Shown here piece after piece: positions 54,882 through 62,446 of a stretch of 64,000 bases of DNA. The position numbers and the translations under genes are program-made. Where the stretch lies: assembly GCA_964613455.1 (NCBI GenBank), contig CAZTGS010000003.1:19409-83408 (forward strand), written 5' to 3'. The notes under the pieces are model-generated. The model was not told the DNA's origin. It did not search any database and saw nothing but the letters and a program-made list of their open reading frames with translations. Every line of letters begins with the position of its first letter. Position 1 is the stretch's first letter. This DNA is from SCGC-AAA076-P13 sp964613455. Its GTDB lineage: Bacteria > Pseudomonadota > Gammaproteobacteria > Magnimaribacterales > D2472.

Positions 54882-55931
54882 TTATGAACCTCTTCTTAAA
54901 TCTATCGCATTGTTTAGATTTTGAAGGCACAAAAGAGTATCTTCCCAGCCTACACAGCCATCAGTAACACTTTGTCCGTAGTTCATGCTTTCGCTTATTT
55001 TTTGATTACCTTCAATTAGATGACTTTCAATCATAACGCCTTTAATATTTTTATTTCCTTTACCAATTTGTTCAGAAATAGACTCTACAACCGGTAATTG
55101 TCTTTTGAACTGTTTCTGGCTATTGCCATGACTCGCATCAATCATTATTGACTCATTAACTTCAGCTTCTCTTAAGGCTGTGAGTGTTGCTTCCACTGAC
55201 TCACTATCATAATTAGGCTCTTTGCCGCCTCTTAAAATGATGTGGCTATCATTATTTCCAGCAGTTTTTAACATAGCTATATCAGCTTCTTTTGTTGCTC
55301 CAAGAAAAACATGTGAATGATTTGCAGCTTGAATTCCATCGATTGCAGCCTTTAAATTTCCATCTGTACCATTTTTTATGCCAACTGGACAAGATAAGCC
55401 TGAAGCTAATTCTCTATGAATTTGACTCTCAGCAGTTCTGGCTCCAATAGCCCCCCATGAGATAATGTCTGTTATGTATTGTGGTGATATAGGGTCTAAA
55501 AATTCAGTACCTGCTGGCAAATTTAATTCTGCTAAATCTATAAGTAGCTTCCGTGCCATTTCAACACCTTTGCTGATATTAAAGCTTTCATTTAAATCAG
55601 GATCATTTATTAGACCCTTCCATCCAACAGTTGTTCTTGGTTTTTCAAAATATACTCGCATCACTATTAAGAGATTTTCTTTAAATTTAATATTTTGCTC
55701 AACAAGTTTTTTTGCATACTCAAGAGCACTTTTTGGATCATGAATTGAACAAGGGCCTACAACAACTAGGAGCCTATCATCTTTATCATGAAGAATTTGG
55801 CTAATTTCTTGTCTAGTTCCATAGACCAGTTTAGCTATTGCATCGTTAATTGGTAGATTATTGATTAGCTCGTAAGGAGCTGGGACCTTTTTTCTATCAA
55901 TAATTCTTGTATTGTCAGTTGAGTAATTCAT
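54882..55931 (-). CDS. 3-deoxy-7-phosphoheptulonate (DAHP) synthase, class I
   Basis: First enzyme of the shikimate pathway, condensing PEP and erythrose 4-phosphate. The 349-residue AroG/F/H-type protein has VVGPCSIHDPKSALEYA, MRVYFEKPRTTVGWKGLI, GARTAESQIHRELASGLS, MIDASHGNSQKQ and DGCVGWEDT. Together with aroB and aroK in this window it supplies aromatic amino acids. Which feedback class (Phe, Tyr or Trp) applies cannot be told with confidence. It is divergent from scpA across 194 nt. Confidence 0.95.
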   Translation of the reverse strand: MNYSTDNTRIIDRKKVPAPYELINNLPINDAIAKLVYGTRQEISQILHDKDDRLLVVVGPCSIHDPKSALEYAKKLVEQNIKFKENLLIVMRVYFEKPRTTVGWKGLINDPDLNESFNISKGVEMARKLLIDLAELNLPAGTEFLDPISPQYITDIISWGAIGARTAESQIHRELASGLSCPVGIKNGTDGNLKAAIDGIQAANHSHVFLGATKEADIAMLKTAGNNDSHIILRGGKEPNYDSESVEATLTALREAEVNESIMIDASHGNSQKQFKRQLPVVESISEQIGKGNKNIKGVMIESHLIEGNQKISESMNYGQSVTDGCVGWEDTLLCLQNLNNAIDLRRGS

Positions 55932-56072
55932 ATGGTTAATTTATTTGCCTACTTGAGCCTTAATATAAAATGAAAGACACTAAATTAGTAGGAATTAAAG
56001 CATTATTTTAAGATAAATTAATCTAAAACAATTCATTTGATAATGATATGAGGATAAAGTTTATTATTAAAT

Positions 56073-56088
56073 ACACTATATATTGTAT
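56073..56088. promoter_or_regulatory. Candidate NrdR box 1
   Basis: The 16-mer ACACTATATATTGTAT matches the published NrdR-box consensus acaCwAtATaTwGtgt at 15 of 16 positions. It is the distal member of a pair before scpA. NrdR is encoded in this window at 41141-41620. Confidence 0.65.
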
Positions 56089-56104
56089 TAATAAGCACTA
56101 AACC

Positions 56105-56120
56105 TTACAATATATAGTGT
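56105..56120. promoter_or_regulatory. Candidate NrdR box 2
   Basis: The 16-mer TTACAATATATAGTGT matches the NrdR-box consensus at 14 of 16 positions. It lies 16 nt after box 1, so the centres are 32 bp apart, about three helical turns, as expected for cooperatively bound NrdR. Boxes 1 and 2 are also mirror images over 15 bp. It ends five bases before the scpA ATG, so a bound repressor would cover the start region. Confidence 0.65.
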
Positions 56121-56125
56121 TTATC

Positions 56126-56923
56126 ATGCAAAATAATACTCAAAAACAACTAGAGTTTCCTACTGTCATGGGCCAGCCCTATGAAAAACTTCCTGACGAC
56201 TTATTTATACCTCCAAATGCTCTTGAGTTATGTTTAGAAACATTTTCTGGGCCCATGGACCTTTTGCTTTATTTAATAAAGAAAGAAAATATTAATATTT
56301 TGGAACTAGATGTATCAAATATTACGGACCAATATATTGAGTACATTGATTTAATGGACTCTCTTCAGTTTGAGCTTGCTGCAGAATATTTAGTAATGGC
56401 CGCAACCTTAGCTGAGATTAAATCTAGAATGATGTTGCCGCAACATTCTCACGAAGATGAAGAAGAGGACCCAAGATCTGCATTAATTATGAGATTACAA
56501 GAGTATCAAAGATATAAATCTGCCTCAGAGAAACTTGCTGTTATGCCAAGAGTTGATAGGGACTTTTTTACAGCTTCTGCAGCCTTGCCTAAAATTGAAA
56601 TAGAGAAACAAGAAATTCTAATCACCAAAGATGAGCTAGCTTCAATATTTCATGAAATACAATCCAGGCCTGATTTCAAAGTTAATCATCAAATAGACTT
56701 TGAAGAACTTTCAACTCAAGAAAGAATTCAAATCATTTTAGAAATACTAGCAAAAAGGAACGTGGTAAGTTTTTCTAAAACTTTAAGAAAAAATGAGGGT
56801 AGGCATGGTGTAGTTGTCACCTTTCTTGCATCCCTTGAGTTGGCTAAAGATGGCCATCTCGAATTAATACAGAATAAAACTGAGGAAATTTTTTTAAAAT
56901 CTCTTAAAGGAGTTACAAATTGA
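56126..56923 (+). CDS. scpA: Segregation and condensation protein A
   Basis: Kleisin subunit of the SMC-ScpAB condensin complex. The 265-residue protein has an N-terminal tail, then LFIPPNALELCLETFSGPMDLLLYLIKKENINI, and AAEYLVMAATLAEIKSRMMLP, both ScpA signatures, and a C-terminal winged helix. The tail from QLEFPTVMGQPYEKLPDDL resembles homologs, so the ATG at 56126 is chosen over 56168; a GTG at 56117 would sit inside NrdR box 2. No Shine-Dalgarno is visible. First gene of scpA-scpB-rluB. Confidence 0.95.
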   Translation: MQNNTQKQLEFPTVMGQPYEKLPDDLFIPPNALELCLETFSGPMDLLLYLIKKENINILELDVSNITDQYIEYIDLMDSLQFELAAEYLVMAATLAEIKSRMMLPQHSHEDEEEDPRSALIMRLQEYQRYKSASEKLAVMPRVDRDFFTASAALPKIEIEKQEILITKDELASIFHEIQSRPDFKVNHQIDFEELSTQERIQIILEILAKRNVVSFSKTLRKNEGRHGVVVTFLASLELAKDGHLELIQNKTEEIFLKSLKGVTN

Positions 56924-57477
56924 ATATACAAATGATCAATACTGTTGAAGCATTATTATTTGGAGCCGGAAGACCCTTAAGGTTATCAGAAATAAGAGGC
57001 TTGCTGGAATCAGATGGAATAGTTGCAGAGTTATCAGACATAAAAAAATGTCTTAATGAATTGGAAGATAGGTATGACTCATCTTCATTAGAAGTAACCG
57101 AGGTAGCATCAGGCTACAGACTTCAGATTAAGCAAACATACAGCGCTTCCTTAACTCATCTATGGAACGAAAGAACACCAAGAATATCAAAAGCATTAAT
57201 GGAAACAATATCAATAATAGCCTATAAACAACCCGTTACCAGAGGAGACATAGAGGATATTAGAGGGGTTAGTGTAAGCACTCAAAGTATAAGATCATTA
57301 CTAGAGAGAAACTGGATCAAGGTATCAGGTTTTAAGGATGCTCCAGGCAGACCAGCATTGTATTCAACCACAAAAGAGTTTTTGGATGATCTAAACTTAA
57401 AAACTCTAACAAGCCTTCCCGAGCTTCCAGAACCTGTTGAAGTAGAAGATAATCAACAACTTTCTCAAGCAATTTAA
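56920..57477 (+). CDS. scpB: Segregation and condensation protein B
   Basis: Tandem winged-helix dimer that binds ScpA. The 185-residue protein has INTVEALLFGAGRPLRLSEI, EVASGYRLQIK and ISIIAYKQPVTRGDIEDIRGVSVS. Start TTG at 56920 is favoured by AAAGGAG seven to eight bases upstream; the ATG at 56932 is too far from it. Overlaps the scpA stop by 4 nt. Confidence 0.95.
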   Translation: MNIQMINTVEALLFGAGRPLRLSEIRGLLESDGIVAELSDIKKCLNELEDRYDSSSLEVTEVASGYRLQIKQTYSASLTHLWNERTPRISKALMETISIIAYKQPVTRGDIEDIRGVSVSTQSIRSLLERNWIKVSGFKDAPGRPALYSTTKEFLDDLNLKTLTSLPELPEPVEVEDNQQLSQAI

Positions 57478-57487
57478 GCTCTAAAAA

Positions 57488-58213
57488 ATGTCAGAAAGAT
57501 TGCAAAAATACCTTGCAAAGGCTGGGATTGGATCACGTCGTGCATGCGAAAAGCTTATTCAAGAAGGAAAGGTAATTCTAAACGGTAGGATTGCTCAAAT
57601 CGGAGCTTCTGTTAGTGAAATAGATGTTGTTGAATTTGATAATAAAATTATTAAAGTAAAAGCTGATGAATTAAAGGTTATTATGCTGAATAAGCCTGAA
57701 GGAGTTTTATCCTCATCAGCAAGAGAAAAAAATATCCCAATTGTCTATGATTATCTTCCTAATTCTTTCAATCAAAGGAATTGGATATCAATAGGGCGAT
57801 TAGATATAAATACTTCAGGCCTAATGCTATTTACAAATGACGGCAGTTTTGCAAATTACTGCATGCATCCTTCTAATACTCTTGATAGAGAGTATCTAGT
57901 AAGAGCTAGAGGGGAATTTACCCTAGAAAAGAAGAATTCTATGCTCAAGGGAATAATGATTGATGATCAAATCCATAAATTCACAGATGTCGTTGAAGGT
58001 GAAAAAAACGGTACCAACCAATGGTTCTCAGTTTGTTTGGTCAGTGGCAAAAATAGAGAAGTAAGAAAAATATTTCAATCTTTAGATTTTGAAGTTAGTA
58101 GGCTAAAAAGAACTAGGTTTGGACCAATATTTCTCCCATCCACTCTTCAAAAAGGAAAATTTAAAGAACTCCAGGAGAAAGATATAGAGCTATTAAAAAA
58201 TTATGGCAAATAA
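57488..58213 (+). CDS. rluB: 23S rRNA pseudouridine synthase (RluB-type)
   Basis: Converts U2605-equivalent in 23S rRNA to pseudouridine. The 241-residue protein has an N-terminal S4 domain (ERLQKYLAKAGIGSRRACEK) and the RsuA-family catalytic Asp in GRLDINTSGLMLFTNDG, plus GKNREVRKIF. The order scpA-scpB-rluB is conserved in gammaproteobacteria, which favours RluB over RsuA or RluE. Overlaps the next gene by 11 nt. Confidence 0.93.
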   Translation: MSERLQKYLAKAGIGSRRACEKLIQEGKVILNGRIAQIGASVSEIDVVEFDNKIIKVKADELKVIMLNKPEGVLSSSAREKNIPIVYDYLPNSFNQRNWISIGRLDINTSGLMLFTNDGSFANYCMHPSNTLDREYLVRARGEFTLEKKNSMLKGIMIDDQIHKFTDVVEGEKNGTNQWFSVCLVSGKNREVRKIFQSLDFEVSRLKRTRFGPIFLPSTLQKGKFKELQEKDIELLKNYGK

Positions 58214-58799
58214 TGCAAATTCACAAAATGCCCATAAATTTTTATTAACGACGTCCAAAAAAAAAGGCTATTACGATTTTTATGATTTTCTCTTATCCAC
58301 TGAAACAATTTCCTTAGAATCAAGAATTGATAAATCTTTAACCTTAGAACTCTTTCTAATTAAAACTATAATTGGTCAACAGGTTTCAGTGAAAGCAGCC
58401 CAATCTATCTGGAATCGAACTAATAAGTATTTAACAGATTGTAATAATAAAATATCCCTTAATTCACTAAAAAAACTTGGTCTTTCGGCGCCCAAAGCTT
58501 CATATATATTAGGAATCACAAGAAATAAAAATATCAAATCTTTAAATAAATCCAAGTTAAAAAAATTTTCAGATGAAGAGTTATCATCTTTCTTTTTAAA
58601 TATTAAGGGAGTTGGGCCATGGACACTTGGAGCAATAAAAATATTTTATTTAACTAGTCCAGATATATATCTAAATGGCGATCTAGCTATACAAAAGAAA
58701 TCGTTAGAATATTTTGGGTCTTTTGATGATGATATGAAGGATTTTTCACCCTACAGAACCTATCTTTGTTTGTATTTATGGAAAAGTACTAAGAATTAA
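58203..58799 (+). CDS. DNA-3-methyladenine glycosylase II-like (HhH-GPD)
   Basis: A 198-residue helix-hairpin-helix glycosylase. It has IGQQVSVKAAQSIWNR, SAPKASYILGITRN, the hairpin NIKGVGPWTLGAIKIF and the catalytic Asp in YLNGDLAIQK, the pattern of AlkA/MAG enzymes. It lacks the N-terminal TBP-like domain of E. coli AlkA, so it is a minimal form. Follows rluB with overlap and meets the convergent SDR gene tail to tail with 11 nt shared. Confidence 0.88.
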   Translation: MANNANSQNAHKFLLTTSKKKGYYDFYDFLLSTETISLESRIDKSLTLELFLIKTIIGQQVSVKAAQSIWNRTNKYLTDCNNKISLNSLKKLGLSAPKASYILGITRNKNIKSLNKSKLKKFSDEELSSFFLNIKGVGPWTLGAIKIFYLTSPDIYLNGDLAIQKKSLEYFGSFDDDMKDFSPYRTYLCLYLWKSTKN

Positions 58800-59538
58800 T
58801 TTTATTAAATTCTATATATCTATTACTCCCCATTTCACTTTCCTCAGAAAACATCCACAAATAATATTTCAACAAAGATGTTGCCTTTTTTAGGTCCTTA
58901 GGATTTTCAGCAGGATATGCAAATGCCCTCATCGCTGTTCGAGTTGCACCTGGATCAAAGTTAAATACTTTAATATTAGATATTGATTCAAGTTCCTCTT
59001 GTAGTATTTCAGAAAGTGACTTTACTGCTGATTTTGAAACTGCATATGCACCCCAAAAAGCTCTTCCTTTAATGGCAACTCCTGAAGAGGTAAAGATGAT
59101 CCTTGGATTAGCAGATTCAAACATCATCGGAGATAAATATTTTGTTAAAAGATAGGAGCTAGTAACATTTGTATTTAAAACTTTTTGCCAAGTATCTAAA
59201 TCATAGTCATTAATTGATGACATTTTTCCCAGCATTGCTGCATTATGGATAATTCCATCTAAGCACTCAAAATCTTCAGAAATAATATTAGCAATTTCTT
59301 GCGATTTATTTTCGTTTAAAAGATTTAAATCACATTTTAATATGATCGGTTTTGTATTATATTTTTCTTGAATCTCATCGTATAAGCTGTCTAACGCATC
59401 TTCATTTCTTCCAAGAAGAATTATGTTTGCTCCATAGTTACTTAACTCAAGAGCTACTTCTTTGCCGATGCCTTGCGATGCTCCTGTGACAAGTATATTT
59501 TTGTTAACTAAAAAATTCTCTTTAAAATTAAATTTCAT
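58789..59538 (-). CDS. YciK-like short-chain dehydrogenase
   Basis: A 249-residue Rossmann oxidoreductase with the NADP motif GASQGIGKEVALEL, the NNA-type motif HNAAMLG, Ser in FTSSGVAIKG and the catalytic YAVSK. The order ubiG-gph-yciK is well known in Pseudomonas and relatives, so this is the YciK equivalent. Substrate unknown. Last gene of the ubiG-gph-yciK unit, 2 nt after gph. Confidence 0.9.
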   Translation of the reverse strand: MKFNFKENFLVNKNILVTGASQGIGKEVALELSNYGANIILLGRNEDALDSLYDEIQEKYNTKPIILKCDLNLLNENKSQEIANIISEDFECLDGIIHNAAMLGKMSSINDYDLDTWQKVLNTNVTSSYLLTKYLSPMMFESANPRIIFTSSGVAIKGRAFWGAYAVSKSAVKSLSEILQEELESISNIKVFNFDPGATRTAMRAFAYPAENPKDLKKATSLLKYYLWMFSEESEMGSNRYIEFNKINS

Positions 59539-59540
59539 TG

Positions 59541-60200
59541 CTAATTTATTAATGGGATTATCTCTATTGCATTTTTTACAATTGGAGTTTCGTCATAGTC
59601 ACTCTTTTTTAAAAGTGAATATCCATATTCGCATCCTATTGTCTTAGTTCCAGCATTTTTACCTGCCTCTATATCTTTAGGATGATCGCCTATATATATG
59701 CAGTTAATTGGATTAATATTTAATTTTGAACAAGCCAATAAAATTCCTTCTGGATTAGGCTTTACTGCTGATAAATGATCTGGGCATATAAGTACTTTAG
59801 AATTATTGAGAATTTTAAAATGCTCGACAACTGGTTTTGCATATTTAAGCGGCTTGTTGGTTACGATACCGAACGGAATATTTTTTGAGTTTAAAGATTC
59901 TATTAACTCGAATACACCTTCAAATAAGTTGGATTTATTAGTAAGATTTTTTTTATATTCATCAAGCAGTTCATTTCTATGCTTTAGAAATTTAGGATCA
60001 TCGATTGATAACTTAAAGCCAATTTCAGTTAATTTTGCCGATCCATCTGACACATGCGACCTTATATAATTTCCATCAAGTTGCTCTTTATTATGTTTTT
60101 TAAGAACATTATTAAGGGATAAAATGAAATCAGGAGCTGTGTCTATGAGAGTTCCATCAAGATCAAATAGAACTAGTTCTATTTTATGGTTTTTTTGCAT
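59541..60200 (-). CDS. gph: Phosphoglycolate phosphatase
   Basis: HAD-family hydrolase for 2-phosphoglycolate from DNA repair or oxygenation reactions. The 219-residue protein has the nucleophile motif LFDLDGTLIDTAPD, motif II VTNK, the motif III lysine around PNPEGILLA, and motif IV YIGDHPKDIEAGKNAG. Overlaps ubiG by 17 nt, the conserved ubiG-gph pair. Confidence 0.93.
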   Translation of the reverse strand: MQKNHKIELVLFDLDGTLIDTAPDFILSLNNVLKKHNKEQLDGNYIRSHVSDGSAKLTEIGFKLSIDDPKFLKHRNELLDEYKKNLTNKSNLFEGVFELIESLNSKNIPFGIVTNKPLKYAKPVVEHFKILNNSKVLICPDHLSAVKPNPEGILLACSKLNINPINCIYIGDHPKDIEAGKNAGTKTIGCEYGYSLLKKSDYDETPIVKNAIEIIPLIN

Positions 60201-60876
60201 ACATCATATAATTTACACCAAGATCATTATTTAGATTGGCTTTATGAGTTAATGGATTATAAAACATGCCCTTTGTTTCCATTAATTCTGCATCCCCATC
60301 TCTTACGAATGCAGCAAGAGAGGAAGGCTTTATAAATTTACTAAATTCATGAGTTCCCTTAGGTAGTATATTGAAAATATACTCAGCTCCAACTATTGCA
60401 GTAATCCACGATCTAGGATTTTTATTAATTGTAGATAAAAAAAGTAAACCTTCGGGCTTCAATAAATCTATACATGTTTTTACTAATAATTTTGGATCAG
60501 GAACATGTTCTAAAACTTCAAGACAGACAACAACATCAAACCTTTCTTCTGAGCTCTCAAAAAGACCTTCAGCAGTAGATTCCATATATTTAATTGATTT
60601 ACTATTTTCATTAGCATGAATTTTAGCAATCTCTATGCCTGGACCAGCTGCATCTATTCCTGTAACAATTGCCCCGGCATCATGAAGTGCTTCAGATAAA
60701 ATTCCACCACCACAACCAACATCAAGAACTTTTTTATTCTCAAGATCGACTTTGCTAGATATGTAATTGGCTCTCAAGGGATTTATTATATGCAGCGGCT
60801 TAAAGTCACCAGATTTGTCCCACCACTTTTCTGCAAGCTCTGAAAATTTTTGAACTTCTTGTTGATCAATATTCAT
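60184..60876 (-). CDS. ubiG: Ubiquinone biosynthesis O-methyltransferase
   Basis: Performs both O-methylations of ubiquinone synthesis. The 230-residue protein has the N-terminal FSELAEKWWDKSGDFKPLH, then VLDVGCGGGILSEALHDAGA, GIDAAGPGIEIAK and CLEVLEHVPDP, all UbiG. In E. coli ubiG is divergent from gyrA; here pnt genes lie between. The start has a GGAGGT-like Shine-Dalgarno (acctcc at 60891). Confidence 0.95.
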   Translation of the reverse strand: MNIDQQEVQKFSELAEKWWDKSGDFKPLHIINPLRANYISSKVDLENKKVLDVGCGGGILSEALHDAGAIVTGIDAAGPGIEIAKIHANENSKSIKYMESTAEGLFESSEERFDVVVCLEVLEHVPDPKLLVKTCIDLLKPEGLLFLSTINKNPRSWITAIVGAEYIFNILPKGTHEFSKFIKPSSLAAFVRDGDAELMETKGMFYNPLTHKANLNNDLGVNYMMYAKKP

Positions 60877-60909
60877 TGCAACATTTTACCTCCTATAAAA
60901 TAATATAGA

Positions 60910-60934
60910 CATAATTTAATTTACTTAAATTATG
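60910..60934. repeat. 10-bp inverted repeat in ubiG-pntAA gap
   Basis: CATAATTTAA (60910-60919) and TTAAATTATG (60925-60934) are perfect complements around a 5-nt spacer. It lies 34 nt upstream of the ubiG start, directly next to a second dyad. AT-only content except the ends, so a chance origin is possible, but the pairing of two dyads suggests an operator. Confidence 0.5.
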
Positions 60935-60949
60935 TAGTGTTACTACATA
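60931..60949. promoter_or_regulatory. Candidate operator dyad between ubiG and pntAA
   Basis: TATGTAGT (60931-60938) and ACTACATA (60942-60949) form a perfect 8-bp dyad around GTT, 19 bp overall, the size of a TetR- or GntR-type operator. It shares its first four bases with the adjacent inverted repeat. No regulator of known specificity can be assigned. Confidence 0.45.
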
Positions 60950-60994
60950 TCGCAACTCTGGTGAGTATTAATTTTAAAGGCTTCTTGAATTGAA

Positions 60995-61023
60995 TTGACT
61001 TTCAATATCTATTAAGATTTACT
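60995..61023 (+). promoter_or_regulatory. Candidate promoter for pntAA
   Basis: A -35-like TTGACT at 60995-61000 and a -10-like TTTACT at 61018-61023 are 17 bp apart, with transcription start expected about 24 nt before the pntAA GTG. The -10 is only a four of six match. Confidence 0.3.
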
Positions 61024-61053
61024 CCACTACAAACAAATACCTAATAATACATA

Positions 61054-62172
61054 GTGATTATCTCAGCTCTTAAATCAACGGATACATCCGACCAAAGATC
61101 TCCCATTCATTCTGAAACTATATCTTCACTAATTTCACTAGAAGCTGAAATTTTTTTCGAGGATGGAATTGGAGAAGGGATATTTACATCAAATGAAATT
61201 TTTCAAGAGAAAGGCTTGAGGGTTGCTAGCAGGATTGACTGTATAGCAAAATCTGATTTATTAATTTCTAATCAACCGCTTGATGTTGAAGAAATAAAAT
61301 TAATGAAATCAGGCTCTACTCTTCTTGGAATGGTTAATCCCTTTTCAAATCAAGATTTAATTAATTGTTGTGCGCAAAATAATATCAACTTAGTGAGTAT
61401 GGAATTTATACCTAGGATTACCAGAGCGCAAAAAATGGATGTACTTAGCTCACAAGCTAACTTAGCTGGATATGCAGCTGTAATAGAATCTGCAAAATAT
61501 CTGTCCACAGCACTTCCGATGATGATGACAGCAGCTGGAACCCTTAAGCCTGCCAGGGTTTTTGTTATAGGTGTTGGCGTAGCTGGATTACAAGCAATAG
61601 CAACAGCAAAAAGACTAGGTGCAAGAGTGGAAGCTTTTGATACTAGAGACGTTGTTGAAGAACAAGTTAATTCTTTAGGTGCTAAATTTGTAAAAATAGA
61701 TTTAGGAGAGACAGGTCAAACCGATCAAGGTTATGCCAATGAGTTAACTGATGAGCAAATACAAAAACAAAAAGATCTTCAATCAGAGGTTTGCGCTCGT
61801 TCAGATATTGTCATTACAACTGCTCAACTTTTCGGGAGACCTGCACCACAACTAATTGATCAAAAAACAATAGAAAAAATGAAACCTGGCAGTATTATTT
61901 TTGATATGGCAGTTGAATCAGGTGGAAATGTAGAAGGATCAAAAGTGGATGAAGTGGTTATAAAAAATGGCGTTAAGATTGTTGGTGTATCAAATTTAGC
62001 TTCAAGAGTTGCAGGTCATGCATCACTTGCACTATCTAATAACTTTAATCACTGGATATGTGATTTTTATAACAAAGAAACTAGTTCAATAAATTTTGAT
62101 TTTGATGATGAAATTGTTAAAAGTAGCGTCCTAGTATTTGACGGAAAAATAGTTAATGAGAGGTTTCAATAA
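61054..62172 (+). CDS. pntAA: NAD(P) transhydrogenase alpha subunit, soluble part
   Basis: NAD(H)-binding domain I of proton-translocating transhydrogenase. The 372-residue protein has the alanine-dehydrogenase-like fold with MVNPFSNQ, FIPRITRAQKMDVLSSQANLAGYAAV and the NAD motif VIGVGVAGLQAIATAKRLGA. Start is GTG. It contains only domain I; the membrane part is a separate gene (62172), as in Rhodospirillum rather than E. coli. Confidence 0.95.
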   Translation: MIISALKSTDTSDQRSPIHSETISSLISLEAEIFFEDGIGEGIFTSNEIFQEKGLRVASRIDCIAKSDLLISNQPLDVEEIKLMKSGSTLLGMVNPFSNQDLINCCAQNNINLVSMEFIPRITRAQKMDVLSSQANLAGYAAVIESAKYLSTALPMMMTAAGTLKPARVFVIGVGVAGLQAIATAKRLGARVEAFDTRDVVEEQVNSLGAKFVKIDLGETGQTDQGYANELTDEQIQKQKDLQSEVCARSDIVITTAQLFGRPAPQLIDQKTIEKMKPGSIIFDMAVESGGNVEGSKVDEVVIKNGVKIVGVSNLASRVAGHASLALSNNFNHWICDFYNKETSSINFDFDDEIVKSSVLVFDGKIVNERFQ

Positions 62173-62444
62173 TGGAAACATATATATTGTTAGGTTTTGT
62201 TTTAATTCTTTCTATTTATCTTGGGTTGGAGTTGATTGCTAAAGTCCCCAGCACATTACACACACCACTTATGTCAGGAGCTAATGCAATTTCTGGAATA
62301 GCGTTAGTTGGAGCTTTAGTTCTCTCAACAGATTCTAATCTCCAGAGTGGAATTGCTTTTCTTGCTGTTACTTTTGCATCAATAAATGTATTTGGCGGTT
62401 ATCTAGTTACCAATAGAATGTTAAAAATGTTTAAGAAGAAATAA
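62172..62444 (+). CDS. pntAB: NAD(P) transhydrogenase alpha subunit 2 (membrane part)
   Basis: A 90-residue membrane protein with three hydrophobic segments (about 4-22, 35-52, 57-78) and VPSTLHTPLMSGANAISGIALVG, the first part of membrane domain II. Start overlaps the pntAA stop by one base, and pntB follows after 2 nt, so the three subunits are made in step. Confidence 0.95.
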   Translation: METYILLGFVLILSIYLGLELIAKVPSTLHTPLMSGANAISGIALVGALVLSTDSNLQSGIAFLAVTFASINVFGGYLVTNRMLKMFKKK

Positions 62445-62446
62445 TT

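Noticed and set aside
56073..56120. The 15-bp inverted repeat before scpA as a simple hairpin or terminator
   Set aside because: The arms are not followed by a T run, the divergent aroG-type gene begins 142 nt away, and each arm alone is a palindromic NrdR-box match with typical pair spacing, which explains the symmetry better.
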